Shown: positions 1 through 11,034 of the stretch, in pieces
Layout of the letters: each line of letters opens with the position of its first letter
How positions within the stretch are numbered: the first letter of the stretch is position 1
Origin: Vandiemenella viatica
Lineage: Eukaryota; Arthropoda; Insecta; Orthoptera; Morabidae
Direction: 5' to 3'
Length of the DNA stretch: 64,000 bases
Assembly (NCBI GenBank): GCA_031002005.1
Contig: JARYHS010011408.1
Span: 217,041,473 to 217,105,472 of the forward strand
The notes under the pieces: generated by a model
Seen by the model: the letters and a program-made list of their open reading frames with translations, nothing else
Databases searched by the model: none
Told to the model about the DNA's origin: nothing
Program-made: the position numbers and the translations under genes

Positions 1-904
1 TGGCTCAGGAATGATTATTTTTTAAGCAATGTAAAAAAAACGCCCATGGTCTTTGCGAAGGGGAAATTCCACATTCCTTTGGAGCAATTACGTGCTGAGT
101 ACTGTCTAATGTCACTGCTAAACTTTACCCTTCATCCAATTCGTTCGGCTATGAATTAATGTAAATATATGATTTGTAATTGTGTCTAAACATTACTGAC
201 AAACATTGTTAAAAGTGAGGCTCATAATTTTTTGATATTAATAGATCAGTCAAACATCCGTATAATTCAATCAATGAAACAATACAGTTTCTAATCCATC
301 ATTCAACCAAAATATTATTGGATTAAATTCCTATTCGTTTGCTGAATAGTAACGAAATCAAGATTTAATTTAGAACTACTGGTATCTGTATGTATTGACA
401 TATTAACCTGTTGTACGCTGAAGTTATGCAAAAGTCAAACACAATCCGTTTCAGAATACTGAAATGAGTAACAATCCAGTTTTACAGTACAAATCAGGAT
501 ACTGGATGTAAATTCATTTAGCCAAAGTTTCAAGCAAGTAGTTTGTTTCCTCATAGTTGTAGAAGAACGGTAGTCAGGATATGTACGTAGTAACATCCAC
601 GAGGAAGAGGAGTGGTTTTATAAATATCCTACGTTTCATTTATTCTAAGCTAAAAGCCATCAGTTTCTAAATTTCTGAAAGATTTTGTCCCAAGATAAAA
701 ATCATAAAATAGCAGATAGAAATAGTGACACTTATTTTGCGTAACGTTTTGGTAACAGATAAACTACTATGTTGTTAAGTAAAAATTACGTGTCAGCTGA
801 TAGAAGAAGTTAGCACTATCTATTGCCACACTGTTATTAATTATAAGGATTTATACTTTTTCATAAAAAGAAAATACAAGTAAAGATAAATTTCTAAATT
901 AAAA
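1..904. other. AT-rich stretch, no gene seen
   Basis: No open frame with protein-like composition, no splice-bounded exon and no recognisable repeat boundary was found on either strand. It is ordinary AT-rich intergenic DNA with poly-A runs near its right end. Confidence 0.5.
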
Positions 905-908
905 AAAA

Positions 909-1003
909 AATGAGAACTACTTGGATTTGAACTCGGAACCGCTCGCTCAGCAAGCCAGAACGCTAACTGTAGGACCACTGGACACTCGGTGCTACTTTCT
1001 TCG
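909..1003 (-). repeat. tRNA-like SINE remnant
   Basis: Read on the minus strand this resembles a tRNA-derived SINE head. A B-box-like GAGTTCAAATCC lies next to a poly-T/poly-A run at about 901-910, with an A-box-like stretch about 50 bases away. It is a diverged piece without a clear body, and a chance resemblance is possible. Confidence 0.3.
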
Positions 1004-1954
1004 TATAGGTGTATACAACGCAGCGAAGGAAAACTGTTTCATTCAATCCATCTTGGAGAGAGACACTTCCGAAATAATTTCTTGTTTCTGTAGTTTCGTA
1101 GTACTATAACTCTAGCTCATGGAACATGATTATCCCTTGGTTTGTGGACTGACCAGATATATGAGTGAAATATCAAAATGAGTATAACAATCTTATCGTT
1201 ATAGTTTTATGTTAATCAACCTTAGTAATATATAGCATTGAGCCTGTTTCCTGCGTAATCCCGTTAATTACCACTTTTGGGATACGTTTCAAGATCTGAA
1301 TTTTGGTAAAGTATTATAGAAATGTAATGGAAGGTTGATGAACTGTTCTGCCAATCAGAATCGTCAGTGGGAGGAGCTTAATTCCTACCTGTTAGCCAAA
1401 TGTTTCCTGCATTGACTTAAGGAAATGAAAAATCTGCAGTATAGATGGCTCTGAATAAAATATCCACCAATGAAATTGCGAGGAGGCGGAGCCAGTATTG
1501 CGTTACTGTTGCCTGGGATGACATTGATGCCAGATTGTGCAAAATAAGAGTGATAGAATTTTTCAGTGGCGGCCAGATTTAAAATCAAAGTGTGTACATA
1601 CGATTGATTTTACCGATTTATCTTACAGTTTTTTGATAGCATGTTCTAGAAGATTTGTATGCTGTTTTTTATACAAAACTATATTGTAATGCTTGGGTTC
1701 AATTTATTTAGAAACTTACTGATCATAAGGTATAAGACGTAGAACTGATAAAGACTCCCCATTTATTTAAAATTATTCCTGGTTATTATTTATTGCGCAT
1801 TACATCTCTTATAGTGACATAAGGGATAAATGAGGATTCACGATAAATACATTTATATAACATTTAATGAATCATTTGAAATTAATTGTACATAATTAAA
1901 GTTTTCTTGATTCTACTGTCCACAACATGGAATTGATTCTCTTAACCAGCATAA

Positions 1955-2185
1955 AAGGTACAGACCTCATTGATGTCCCATGGTCGACGTTTAGGGGCAG
2001 AATTATTGCTAACTTCACACACAGAATCTAGGATTGTTTACCTTATTGGCGTGTCGTGCTGGAAATGTAGGCAGGCTGCTAAGCTGTAGACGATCAATTT
2101 CAAGCACTTCTTCCAGCCTTGATGCAAAGCACTTATTATTAGAACATAGTCTTCACTTGTTTGCAGCTGGACGATGTTATACGAA
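1955..2185. repeat. Dispersed repeat, copy 1
   Basis: This stretch aligns by eye with 5752-5965. They share ACTTCACACACAGAATC and, further right, a run resembling TAGACGATCAATTTCAAGC. The two copies are 3.8 kb apart in the same orientation, and the second lies just downstream of the gustatory receptor stop codon. It may be an unnamed interspersed repeat or the 3' flank of a duplicated receptor gene whose coding part is gone. No coding function can be assigned. Confidence 0.5.
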
Positions 2186-2757
2186 GACAACTTTTCATCA
2201 GTGTTTTGTGTCCCGTATCTGCTATTGGAAAAATCCAGAACTGACAAGTTTCAAAAAATATTTGCTGCGTCACACGGTGATATGTTCCAAGACGACGCGT
2301 CGGCAGGTATGTGATTTAATAACATATCTCTGCAACACTGATCAGAGCCTTGCCAGACTGAGAACTAATGTGAGACACCACACGTGTCCTTTCCTAAAAA
2401 TTATTCCTACTCTTATACTCGCGCCGAATCATTTTATGACCATCGGGTATGGATCAGGACATTAAGCAGGACATTAAGTAATGGATGGACCTAGCCTTCC
2501 ATTAAGTCTCCTCCCCTATTGTCTGTCCACACAAACTGTTATGCATCTGAAATGCCGAAACTGTGATATGGTTCATCACAATCTTCTTTCTCCTAGCATT
2601 TATCCCGTTTTGCTGAGTCTTCTTTACTGGTCTACTACTTCCATTTTAACCAATCTTGTGAATCCTTAGGTGAGTCATTCACTAGTCGCTTGTCCTATCA
2701 CATAGTATCCAGCCAACGCTTCCTGGGTCTCCCTGGTGGTCTTCGACCCAACGGACT

Positions 2758-3975
2758 TACACTGACCAGCCAGAACATTACGACCACTTACCTAATAGCC
2801 GGTATGTCCGCCTTTGGCACTGATAACAGCGGCGGCGCGTCTTGGCATGGAGGCAATGAGGCCTTGGTAGGTCGCTGGATGAAGTTGGCCCCACATCTGC
2901 ACCCACGAGTCCCATAAATCCGTAAATTTCTAGTAGGCGTGCGATGAGCTCTGACGTCACGTACAATGACATGCCACATGTGTTCGATGGGGTTCAGATC
3001 TGGCGAGTTGGGAAGCCAGCACATCAATTTCAACTCACCACTGTGTTCCTCGAACCACTTCATCACACTCCTGGCCATGTGGTATCGCGCATTATCTTAT
3101 TGAAAAATGCCACTGCCGTTGGGAAACATAATCGTCATGGTGGGGTGTACATCGGCTGCAATCAGTGTACGATACTTATTGGACGTCATGGTGCTTTGCA
3201 CCAGCTCCACTGAAGCCATGGGTACCCACGTGAATGTTCCCCCAATCATAATTGAGCCCCCGCCAGCTTGTCACTGTCCCGTAGTACAAGTGTCAAAAAG
3301 CAGTGTCAGAAAACTACGGCTTCGCACTTTCCCAAAGGCATGATGAAGAAGATATCGGGATTCATCAGACGATACAACGTTTTTCCACTGCATCAACGCC
3401 CAGTGACGATGGTCACTTCCCCATTTCAGTCATAGTTGCCGATATCGCGGTGTTAACACTGACACATGCATGGGTCGTCGGCTGTGGAGGCCCGTCGTTG
3501 GGAGTTTTCGGCGTGATGTGTGTTCGGACACACTTGTACTCTGCCCAGCATTAAAGTCTGATGTTAGTTCAGTCACAGTTCGCCGCCTGTCCTGTTTTAC
3601 CAGTCTGACCAGCCTACGACGTCCGATATCTGTAATGAGGAATGGCCACACAACCCCTCGACGTTTGGACGCGGTTTCACCTTGGATTCGCCACTTGTTG
3701 AAGACACTCGCCACAGCACTTCTCGAACACCCGGCAAGTCGTGCAGTTTCCGAAATGCTACTGCCGAGCCTCCGGGTTATCAAAATCTGTCCTCGGTCAA
3801 ACTCAGATAGATCGAGTGCCTCCCCATTCTAAACACGGATAGCACGCTCACATGCATACATGCACCTTGCGTGTGTCTGACGAGCAGTCATCCCTCGTCA
3901 GGTGAAGCTGCTATCTCCTGGACTAATTTATCCCGTTAGTAGGTAGGAGCTGAAATTTCCTGGCTGATCAGTGTA
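2758..3975 (-). mobile_element. Tc1-like DNA transposon, complete but dead
   Basis: The element is 1.2 kb, the usual Tc1/mariner size. It is bounded by inverted repeats: TACACTGACCAGCCAG at 2758 and, on the minus strand from 3975, TACACTGATCAGCCAG. Both ends carry TA, as expected for Tc1 target sites. Inside, on the minus strand, are an N-terminal helix-turn-helix DNA-binding region (about 3783-3660, with [20 protein letters not shown]) and the C-terminal DDE region with PNSPDLNPIEHMWHVI (about 3020-2970). The reading frame is broken several times, so no active transposase is encoded. Family assignment is firm; the exact subfamily is not determined. Confidence 0.9.
2788..3783 (-). pseudogene. 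Tc1 transposase pseudogene
   Basis: The N-terminal paired-like DNA-binding domain and the C-terminal catalytic block, including the NSPDLNPIE motif around the second catalytic acid, lie in different frames separated by stops and shifts. Functional Tc1 transposases are about 340 residues and cut at TA sites; this copy cannot make one. It fills the interior of the inverted-repeat-bounded element. Confidence 0.85.
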
Positions 3976-3989
3976 TATCGAGTGCTGTT

Positions 3990-5205
3990 ATCGCAACTGA
4001 AGAGCTGTTTCTGCACAGAATATTGCTAGCTTTGTGGATCGCCAACAACAGATAGGAAAAGGCGCCTTAAAAAAAAGTATATGGCCGTACCATCGAATAC
4101 GATCCTCTGGCATTTTCTCAGGTATTGGAGTCACATCAAATGCCTCCCGAATGTTGTCATTACTGTTGCGGTCCAATCTAGTAAGCCCTTACGGCCAGCA
4201 AATAATCTTCATCTCCCGTCTGTTATTCATGTCTTTTCGTGACTGTCAGCGTGGTGTTGTAACGGATAGGGTTCTGGCCTCGCATTCGGGAGGATGGCGG
4301 TTCGAATCCCCGTCCGGGCATCCAGATTTGGGTTTTCCATGGTTTCCCCAAATCACTCCAGGTGAATGCCGGGATGCTTCCTTCAAAAGGCCATGGCCGA
4401 ATTCCTTCCCATTCCTTGCCCCCATCCTTTCCCGTCTCTAAAGACCACGTTGTTAAAAAGGGACGTTAAACTGTTAAAAAAAAATCGTGACTGTCCAACA
4501 TTAGTTCCATAGAGTGCAACTGGTAGAATGATGGTTCTGTAGATCTTTAAGATAAATTGGCACCTTCCGGGTGAAAAGGACTCCTGCGACCTGACGCCAG
4601 TTCATCCACATTCATGTATTGTCTCTGTTCTGGACGTCTGGGAGCGTCCGACGATCCGAAACGATTATTGCTACCAAGTATTTGAACTCAGATAACTTAT
4701 AGAGTTCAACACCGTTGATGTTAACAGACCCGTCCTTGGAACTCCACACTCCATGTACTCGGTCTTCCGGACATTAAGTCGCATGCCGTTCTTTCCGATG
4801 GAAGTTGGATTTTTTGTTCTAACTCCTAACAAGAATCGCAGGCAACTATGATATAGTCAGCGTAGAGCAGTGTCCAGAGGTGTAAAGTGGATAGTTGTGC
4901 AGCAACTGTGTCGAGACAGATGGTAAACTGGAGCGGGGACAAAACGGATCCCTGAGGAACACCAAAACTAACTGCAAAAGTTGCGGAAATTTCCTGAAGC
5001 ACATCGAATATACCTATCTGGTGACATTCCGATATAGAAGTTTTGATACATTTAACATATATTTCTAGCAGCTCATGCTGTCTCAGTGCGTACGTAATTA
5101 GACCACGTGGTACCCTATCGAAAGCCTTTTCAAGATCCAAAATACTAATATTGGTTAGTTTTTCTCTTTTCAAGGTGCCTTTCCATCAGAAGACGTGCTG
5201 CGTGA
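3990..5205 (-). mobile_element. RTE-like LINE fragment, split by a SINE
   Basis: Minus-strand pieces of a non-LTR reverse transcriptase. Around 5170-4850 are LDLEKAFDRVPRGLITYALR, GVPQGSVLSPL and a YAD box. At about 4700-4800 is a post-catalytic segment (NVRKTEYMECG). At 4176-4080 is the C-terminal block (EAFDVTPIPEKMPEDRIRWYGHI) typical of RTE/BovB-type elements. A SINE at 4248-4484 interrupts it. Stops and frameshifts are present and the 5' end is missing, so it is a dead 5'-truncated copy. Confidence 0.8.
4248..4484 (+). mobile_element. SINE-A (tRNA-derived) inside a LINE
   Basis: The head contains a Pol III B-box-like GGTTCGAATCC. The body is the family-typical GGGTTTTCCATGGTTTCCCC segment and the tail reads GGGACGTTAAACTGTT then poly-A. 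An 11-bp target duplication, TCGTGACTGTC, flanks it at 4237-4247 and 4485-4495. This proves insertion into the RTE-like LINE and marks it as younger. Confidence 0.92.
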
Positions 5206-5299
5206 GTAGCACCGTTCGTTTATGTGACTTTTATGAAGCAACATTGATTAGGAGCAATTTTAACTATGTTATATTTGTCGAATCCATTCTAGAAAGATC

Positions 5300-5629
5300 A
5301 GGAGTCGGACGGGTCAAATGGCGTTCCCGGTTCGAGGTGGATGGCTCACTAGCGATGGTAGGCTGTGGATATCCCTCGGACAGTGGAGAGTAATTGCGAG
5401 AACACAGCTGATACAAGGATCCGGTTTATTAGACTCAGGCTCACAATACACAATGACAGATAGCGGAGTGATGTAGCCTCGCAGGCAGGCATGAAGAGAG
5501 CTTCGTTTGATGTGCACTGTCATTCAGTAGCCCCTCGTAGATCACACTGCAGTCGTTATGGCGCTGGCATCCTGCTTGCTGAGTCTGCGACGCCATCTAG
5601 TAAAGTAGCTCCGTATTCCAGATCCGACA
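5300..5629 (-). repeat. Possible solo LTR
   Basis: On the minus strand the stretch begins TGTCGGATCTGG at 5629 and contains an AATAAA signal (minus strand, near 5428) followed by a GC-richer end. This resembles a Gypsy or BEL long terminal repeat. No second LTR, gag or pol was found nearby and the 3' boundary is not defined. It could be another repeat type. Confidence 0.28.
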
Positions 5630-5751
5630 TATTCATCACAATATCAAATCAAAACTTTATGTGTTAATTGCAATTATGGTATTGAGAATTGCGCAGTCCA
5701 TAACATCGTTCAGAATTAGAGACCAGCCATCTCATTCTTTCCAAGATCTTC

Positions 5752-5965
5752 ATGGACTTTCATTAATGTCTCAGGGTCGCTTTATAAGGGCGGAATTGTT
5801 TCAAACTTCACACACAGAATCGAAAATGTTGGCGTACTAGGAGAATATCTCATGCTAAATTGTAGATGACCAGCTTCAAGCCAGTCCTCCAGGCTCATTG
5901 CAATGTACTTGACATTCTTTACGAGTCAAGAAGAATCTCCTTAGTTCACTTTCCTAGCTGGCAGT
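5752..5965. repeat. Dispersed repeat, copy 2
   Basis: This is the partner of 1955-2185, sharing ACTTCACACACAGAATC and a diverged right half. It ends about 115 bases before the receptor gene's stop codon, that is, in its 3' flank. Confidence 0.5.
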
Positions 5966-6080
5966 AAGCCTCTGCCGTTATATATAAAGAGAAATACATC
6001 AAACATAATTTTTGTGTCTTAGACGTGAGATTAAAAATAAAGTTAGGAGTGGCTAGCAAAGAAGGTATTTGTGCGTCCAG

Positions 6081-7385
6081 TTAAATTCCAAACTGCACCA
6101 TTATAATCAAGTACGTGACCAAAGCGCCGGCGAGGTAGAAGAGGAGAGATGTGTCCAGTGGGAAGGAGCCACCCGCTGTAAATTTCAGTTGGTTGTAGGC
6201 CAGCTGTGAGATCAACTGCAGCTGTTGGGAAACACCAGCCAGTCGTCTGTCGCAGAGTCTTGACACCAGCAGGTCCAGCCTTGATGCCAGCCATTTTGTC
6301 TTCTGGGCTTCGGAGGACGCTATTTGGCACCACAACACTACAATAACCACCTTACTGGCACTTACCAATATATACAGTCCGAAAAGAATGAATACTTGCA
6401 CCTTCTGTGGAGTGTTCGAGTCAGACAAAAATAGTTCCAACAGCATGTAGCTGCACTTGAGCGAAGAAAAAAAATCTGATGCTATCTCCACTAGCATAAG
6501 ATACGTGTAACGACCATTGAGGCAGTAGCCATAATCACACAAAAGCGAGTGAATATGGATGATACTTTCGACTTCCTCCTCATTAACGTTTCTTATAATA
6601 TTGCTGTGGAAATAATGTTTTTTTGCGGAAACTCTGTTTTCTTCTGATTCGTCGTTTACACCTCCTTCTTGTATTCTTGTGACTGGCACAAATAACAGTT
6701 TTCTGTTGGTATTTGATTGTGGCTTAGTAGACATCGTCAAAAAGTTCATCAGCTCCTCTTCTTTGTTGAAACCGAACAGCACCAAGAACCAAATATTCAG
6801 CTTTCTGAAGCTTTCTGCCAAGACGACTGTGTGAGAAGCAAATTCTAGTATTCTCAAGGTTCTCACAATGTGTAAAACTGCATACGGAACTGAGGTGGTT
6901 ATATCGATATGTGCCCAGTCTATAAACATGTTGTACGTAACTGCAGCAACTAAAATGAATACTGCTATAAAAGCTGTGGTCTGAAAAGCGAGATTCATGG
7001 TGACGCGTCTGCTGATATTTGACCTACACAGCACTTTTTGTGTTGCACTAATATTCTGTAGAAGTTGGTTGACAGAATCCTCTCTTATGAAGAGAAACTT
7101 TAACTGCCATATTATTGGAACCAAGAGGACTATGCAGTTGTTAATATTTTTGGCGAAGTCCGCAAGTCCTTGGAATCCAAACATCTGCTCCCATCTTTTA
7201 ACAAATACTACTACACACAAAAATGCCACTTCCATTATTAATAACAACAAGCATCGTCCTCTAGATGAGATCGTTACTTTATAAATTCCCTCATTCTGGT
7301 TATATCTGACCGGACTAAGGCAGAGAAAATGAGAAATGTATAATAACTTGCCCAGTACTGATCGCTCAATATAGTTTTGCTGCAT
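6081..7385 (-). CDS. Gustatory receptor, intact single exon
   Basis: The protein is a 434-residue member of the insect chemoreceptor (7tm_7) family, ligand-gated cation channels in the membrane of taste neurons. Hydrophobic segments are visible at about residues 44-62, 78-98, 132-155, 165-195, 300-325, 340-365 and 412-432, giving seven membrane spans. A charged loop at about 215-290 separates spans 4 and 5. Diagnostic features are YNQLKFTAGGSFPLDTSLLF in the last third and the C-terminal TYLIIMVQF, which matches the family signature TY-x5-QF. The length is normal for the family. The start is the first ATG in an uninterrupted frame and yields a normal short cytoplasmic N-terminus. There are no introns and no disabling changes. 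The ligand (sugar, bitter, CO2 or other) cannot be told from the sequence. Flanking DNA is non-coding. Confidence 0.92.
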   Translation of the reverse strand: MQQNYIERSVLGKLLYISHFLCLSPVRYNQNEGIYKVTISSRGRCLLLLIMEVAFLCVVVFVKRWEQMFGFQGLADFAKNINNCIVLLVPIIWQLKFLFIREDSVNQLLQNISATQKVLCRSNISRRVTMNLAFQTTAFIAVFILVAAVTYNMFIDWAHIDITTSVPYAVLHIVRTLRILEFASHTVVLAESFRKLNIWFLVLFGFNKEEELMNFLTMSTKPQSNTNRKLLFVPVTRIQEGGVNDESEENRVSAKKHYFHSNIIRNVNEEEVESIIHIHSLLCDYGYCLNGRYTYLMLVEIASDFFSSLKCSYMLLELFLSDSNTPQKVQVFILFGLYILVSASKVVIVVLWCQIASSEAQKTKWLASRLDLLVSRLCDRRLAGVSQQLQLISQLAYNQLKFTAGGSFPLDTSLLFYLAGALVTYLIIMVQFGI

Positions 7386-7389
7386 CGTT

Positions 7390-8855
7390 TCTAAGTCTCA
7401 GACGTGTCTGAATTAAACTGGTTCGAACTTCAACTGAATCCGCACAATACACTCCTCTTGCTAAATAATTTCGGTGATTCATGTTAATATTTTAGCGGAG
7501 CATTAAAGTGATTGTGTACACAAGTCCAACGCAGCCATTATCAAGATACGTTTACGTGACAATGTTGGAATAATATCATGAGTACACTACTCAATGAAAT
7601 TGGTAACTGAGGAAGAGTTTCTTTTGAAGCTTCGATATCGCTGAAAATATTTGTTTTCATAATCTTCCCTAGTGTAAACATTTGGAAAATTGCTGTTTTT
7701 TTAATAAAATGAAATAAATACTTCGAGAAAGGCGATGACGTTGTTATTATCACAAATAATAATTTCTATTGAAGTTTTTCCTGCAATTCAGCAAATAAAA
7801 ACAAGAAATTAGACGGAAAAATATAACCATTTAAGTTCAGGGTGTCGATTAGAAGTAATAATCAACAATAAAATCTCAGCAATCAAAATTTTCATTTAAA
7901 CGGTTTGTATTTTTAAGTTTTTATTTTCTATAATACATCCGCAGGTATCTCCTCAATTTTGCTGCCTGGTTGTATTATTGGCAATAGATCATGAAATATT
8001 GTTCTGTTTAATCGTAATTACACCTTACTCTATAGATGGAGCATGGGCCTTGAAGATTTTTACTGTGTAGCTGATGTATAAAATCTTTGACTAGGTTTTA
8101 AAACTCGTTTACAAAAGTTTAACAGTGGTTCAACCGTGTTTTTTTTAGTGAAACTGATTGCCACCGATATGTCTACCTCGCACTTGAGTGAATTGTTGTT
8201 CGGTCTAACGATTATGTCCTGATTACTAACATTTTGAATCAAATAATTTGCTAAGGCATCTATATAATATGATCCTTGTGGCATATGAATCACCTTATTT
8301 TTCATGTAAAGAAATTTACAATTTGACTAGATTATTTTGGAAACCAATTGTATGTTTGCAAATCAATCAAACAGATCGCATAGATACCCTAACCAAGACC
8401 TATTTGAGGAAAATATTCGCAACTCAGGACTAATAGCAGACATGCAAAGAATAGCAGACATTTGTCGCAGTGAAAATTTAAGAATGATTTCATATATTTT
8501 TATACAGGAACTTCAAACAAAAGTGCCCACATACATATGTAGGCCTAAGTGTAAAATTTCTGGTGTTGACGCACATTGAAAATATCATATAACGACCAGT
8601 AGATGGGTCGAAGATGTCATCTACCTGTGAGTTAAAAGGGTGGCTGAGAATAGCGAATGCTGGTAGCTGAGTGGTGGATATGTTATACCCTGAAGCACTT
8701 CACTATGAGGTTACAAAGCTCGGTCAGCAGAAATATCGAAGACGACAAAAGCAAAGTATGTCTTGAATACTGTTATTACAAGTGTTATCTGTTAACATTT
8801 AAACAAGATGCCCCTCTGGGATAAGCCTGTAATCTTCTGTGACATTGATCTCGAC
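7390..8855. other. AT-rich stretch, no gene seen
   Basis: This is the 5' flank of the receptor gene and beyond. It has short open frames only, with biased AT-rich composition, and no known motif or repeat family was recognised. The receptor promoter should lie at the left end, but no convincing TATA or initiator could be picked. Confidence 0.45.
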
Positions 8856-8859
8856 TACG

Positions 8860-9312
8860 AAAGAATTTTCTAAAACTCTATGCGTGAACTACAGCACTTT
8901 ACCGTCACGAACCGTGGACTTTAGTAATACCAAAAACAAAATTGAAGCAATTAAAGGATTCCGAAAATTAACCGAGCGTGGTGGGTGAACGGTTAACGTT
9001 CTGGCCTCGTATTCGGGAGGATGCGGGTTCGAATCCCCGTCCGGGCATCCAGATTTGGGTTTTCGATGGTTTACCCAAACCACTCAAGGCGAATGCCGGG
9101 ATGCTTCCTTCCAGTTCCTTGTCCTCAGTCCCATCCCGCCTCTAATGACCTTAGCCGTCAACGAGGCTTAAAAAAAAAAAAAAAGTCTGAAAATTAAGTG
9201 GACAAACAAAGTGACAAATGATGGTTGAAGAAAGAAGTTTGTAGAATACTAAACAGAAAGAAGAGACAGGATGATGGGATATATTTTGAGACAGAGGGAT
9301 TGGTTAATTCGT
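8860..9312 (+). mobile_element. RTE LINE fragment, split by a SINE
   Basis: The left part (8860-8970) and right part (9185-9312) match consecutive parts of the RTE copy at 23155-23975: the ALYGSETWTL region and the LKIKWTDK region. Both are diverged. A SINE-B copy sits exactly between them. Confidence 0.8.
8971..9184 (+). mobile_element. SINE-B copy inserted in RTE
   Basis: It has a tRNA-like head with B box GGTTCGAATCC, the shared body with GGTTTACCCAAACCACTC, and a tail with the CGTCAACGAGGC signature ending in a poly-A run. GAAAATTA occurs on both sides (8963-8970 and about 9189-9196), consistent with a target duplication. Confidence 0.88.
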
Positions 9313-9870
9313 GATTAAAACCCGTGTTAAAAATATTCTCGTCAGTATAGACGAAATATATGACCAGGTAGTTGATATCCCCGTATCTCGGAGGACTGAA
9401 TCTTGTGAGTCTGGAATGACTTCTGTTAAACAGTAGAGTGACCAGCTCCTTTCACTGCGTCCTTATAGTTGACCTTAGCCACACCCAGTACCAGAACGCA
9501 GGTTTAGGCAGTCGCACCAATAAACTGCAGTGTAGGTTGTATTACCATTATGTCGCTCATAACGTGAGATGAATCCTTGGTAAAACCTAAATCAATAAAA
9601 GCAGTGCATCGAGGACTTTAACTGCAATCACCGCGAATAGACTCCAGTCTACCACAAAACTCCTGAGAAATGATAATATGAAATTCTTATCTGAGTGAAG
9701 CTTTGATGTCTGGCAGGGTTTCCACTAAAACATTATGATTTTGTGAACAATTTTCATTTTCCAAAGTTAATGACAACCATGTATTTCATGCATTTTAATG
9801 TTATTGTGTTTGTTATGAAATAAAAACTCACTTATTTGCAGGATATCTTAATGCTACATTAGGGCTTTTT
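9313..9870. other. No gene seen
   Basis: No coding frame, repeat end or RNA gene could be recognised. The base composition is unremarkable and AT-rich. Confidence 0.4.
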
Positions 9871-9872
9871 TT

Positions 9873-10113
9873 AACTTATGGCTTTACGCCTCGTCAACGT
9901 CGAGCTCATTAGAGGCGGTAAGGGACTGGGGACAATGAACGGGAAGGAATTCCGCCCTGGCCTTTTCGAAGGGAGGATCCCCGCATCCACCTGGAATGAA
10001 TTGGGGAAACCATGGAAAACACAAATCCAGATACTCGGACGTGGATTTGAACCAGCGTCCTTCCGCATGCGATGCCAGAGCGTTAACCACTCAGCCATTG
10101 CGCTCGGTGCTGC
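9873..10113 (-). mobile_element. SINE-B copy
   Basis: A full-length minus-strand copy. It begins on the plus strand with the reversed tail (ATGGCTTTACGCCTCGTC) and ends with the reversed tRNA-like head at about 10113. It is arranged head to head with the next SINE, about 100 bases away. Confidence 0.9.
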
Positions 10114-10216
10114 AGCATTAGTCCAAAAGTCAGTTTCAGTATAGATCATTCCTACAATATTATGAGTCATTTATTGCACGTTTTAGCACAATAGTTATGG
10201 ACTAGAATACTAAATC

Positions 10217-10462
10217 CCCACCGAGCGTGTTGGGTGAGCGGTTAACGTTCGCGCCTCGCATTCGGGAGGTCGCCGGTTCGAATCCCTGTCAGGGCATCCA
10301 GATATGGCTTTTCCATGGTTTCCCCAAGTCACTCCAGGTGAATGCCGGGATGCTTCCTTCAGAAGGCCATGGCCGAATTCCTTCCCGTTCCTTATCCTCA
10401 GTCCCTTCCCGGCTCTAATGACCTTGACGTCGACGAGGCGTATAGCCATAAAAAAAAAAAAC
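10217..10462 (+). mobile_element. SINE-B copy
   Basis: A full-length copy with head CCGAGCGTGTTGGGTGAGCG, B box GGTTCGAATCC, body CCATGGTTTCCCCAAGTC and tail GACGAGGCGTATAGCCAT followed by poly-A. It forms an inverted pair with the preceding SINE. Confidence 0.92.
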
Positions 10463-10607
10463 TAAATCCCAAGGGTCAATAGTTGGCGTTTCAGCGCTTA
10501 GGTCAAACCATTTTCAGAAACTTGGTTAATGATCATTTCTTATGATATTACTAAATTCTTTTTTTTTGGTAGATAGTTTCGTGACACGTGGAAAAGAATA
10601 GGCCGAG

Positions 10608-10962
10608 ATCCGGGTCCATGATTTCAACGTCCACATTTTTTAAAATTGAAATGCAATGTTTATACACTTATGAATAGCAAAATATGATTCTGCCGAGTTG
10701 CCTACAAAAATGTGGTCGCAAAAACTTTTAATTAAAATTTTAAAAAAAATCAAAAATTTTGTTCACTTTATAAAAATAAATTTTAATTGCTTTCAAAGAG
10801 AGTCACGTAAAAAACTTAAAAAATTGGGTTGCCTCTAGGGGTGGCCTGCTGTTAAAGATATTTAAGAGCCAGACAGCATCTGACAGACGGTGTGGTGCAA
10901 AAGTTTTTTCAATTTCTTTGTTCTGAAATTTTAATTAAGTAGAAATCATGAGTCGGATTCTG
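10608..10962. mobile_element. Short relative of the foldback element at 49.7 kb
   Basis: The left end reads ATCCGGGTCCATGATTTCAA and the right end GTAGAAATCATGAGTCGGAT, so the ends are inverted copies. The next 250 bases follow the left arm of the long hairpin element at 49671-50275, including an AATATGATTCTGCCGAGTTG stretch. Most of the second arm is missing. It is an internally deleted copy with no coding capacity. Confidence 0.7.
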
Positions 10963-11034
10963 GGGTAGAAGGGATTCATGATCATCGAGAATCCTCGAAT
11001 TGCAGCAAGTATGTATTATAGATCTTTTTTCTTT

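Noticed and set aside
2034..2465. 143-codon plus frame
   Set aside because: It overlaps the dispersed repeat at 1955-2185. The composition is not protein-like and no motif is present.
3303..3832. Plus-strand frames of 83-120 codons
   Set aside because: They are antisense shadows of the Tc1 transposase remnant.
10217..10300. tRNA gene
   Set aside because: The A and B boxes belong to the SINE head. The acceptor stem is not formed and the sequence continues into the SINE body. The same holds for all SINE heads in the window.
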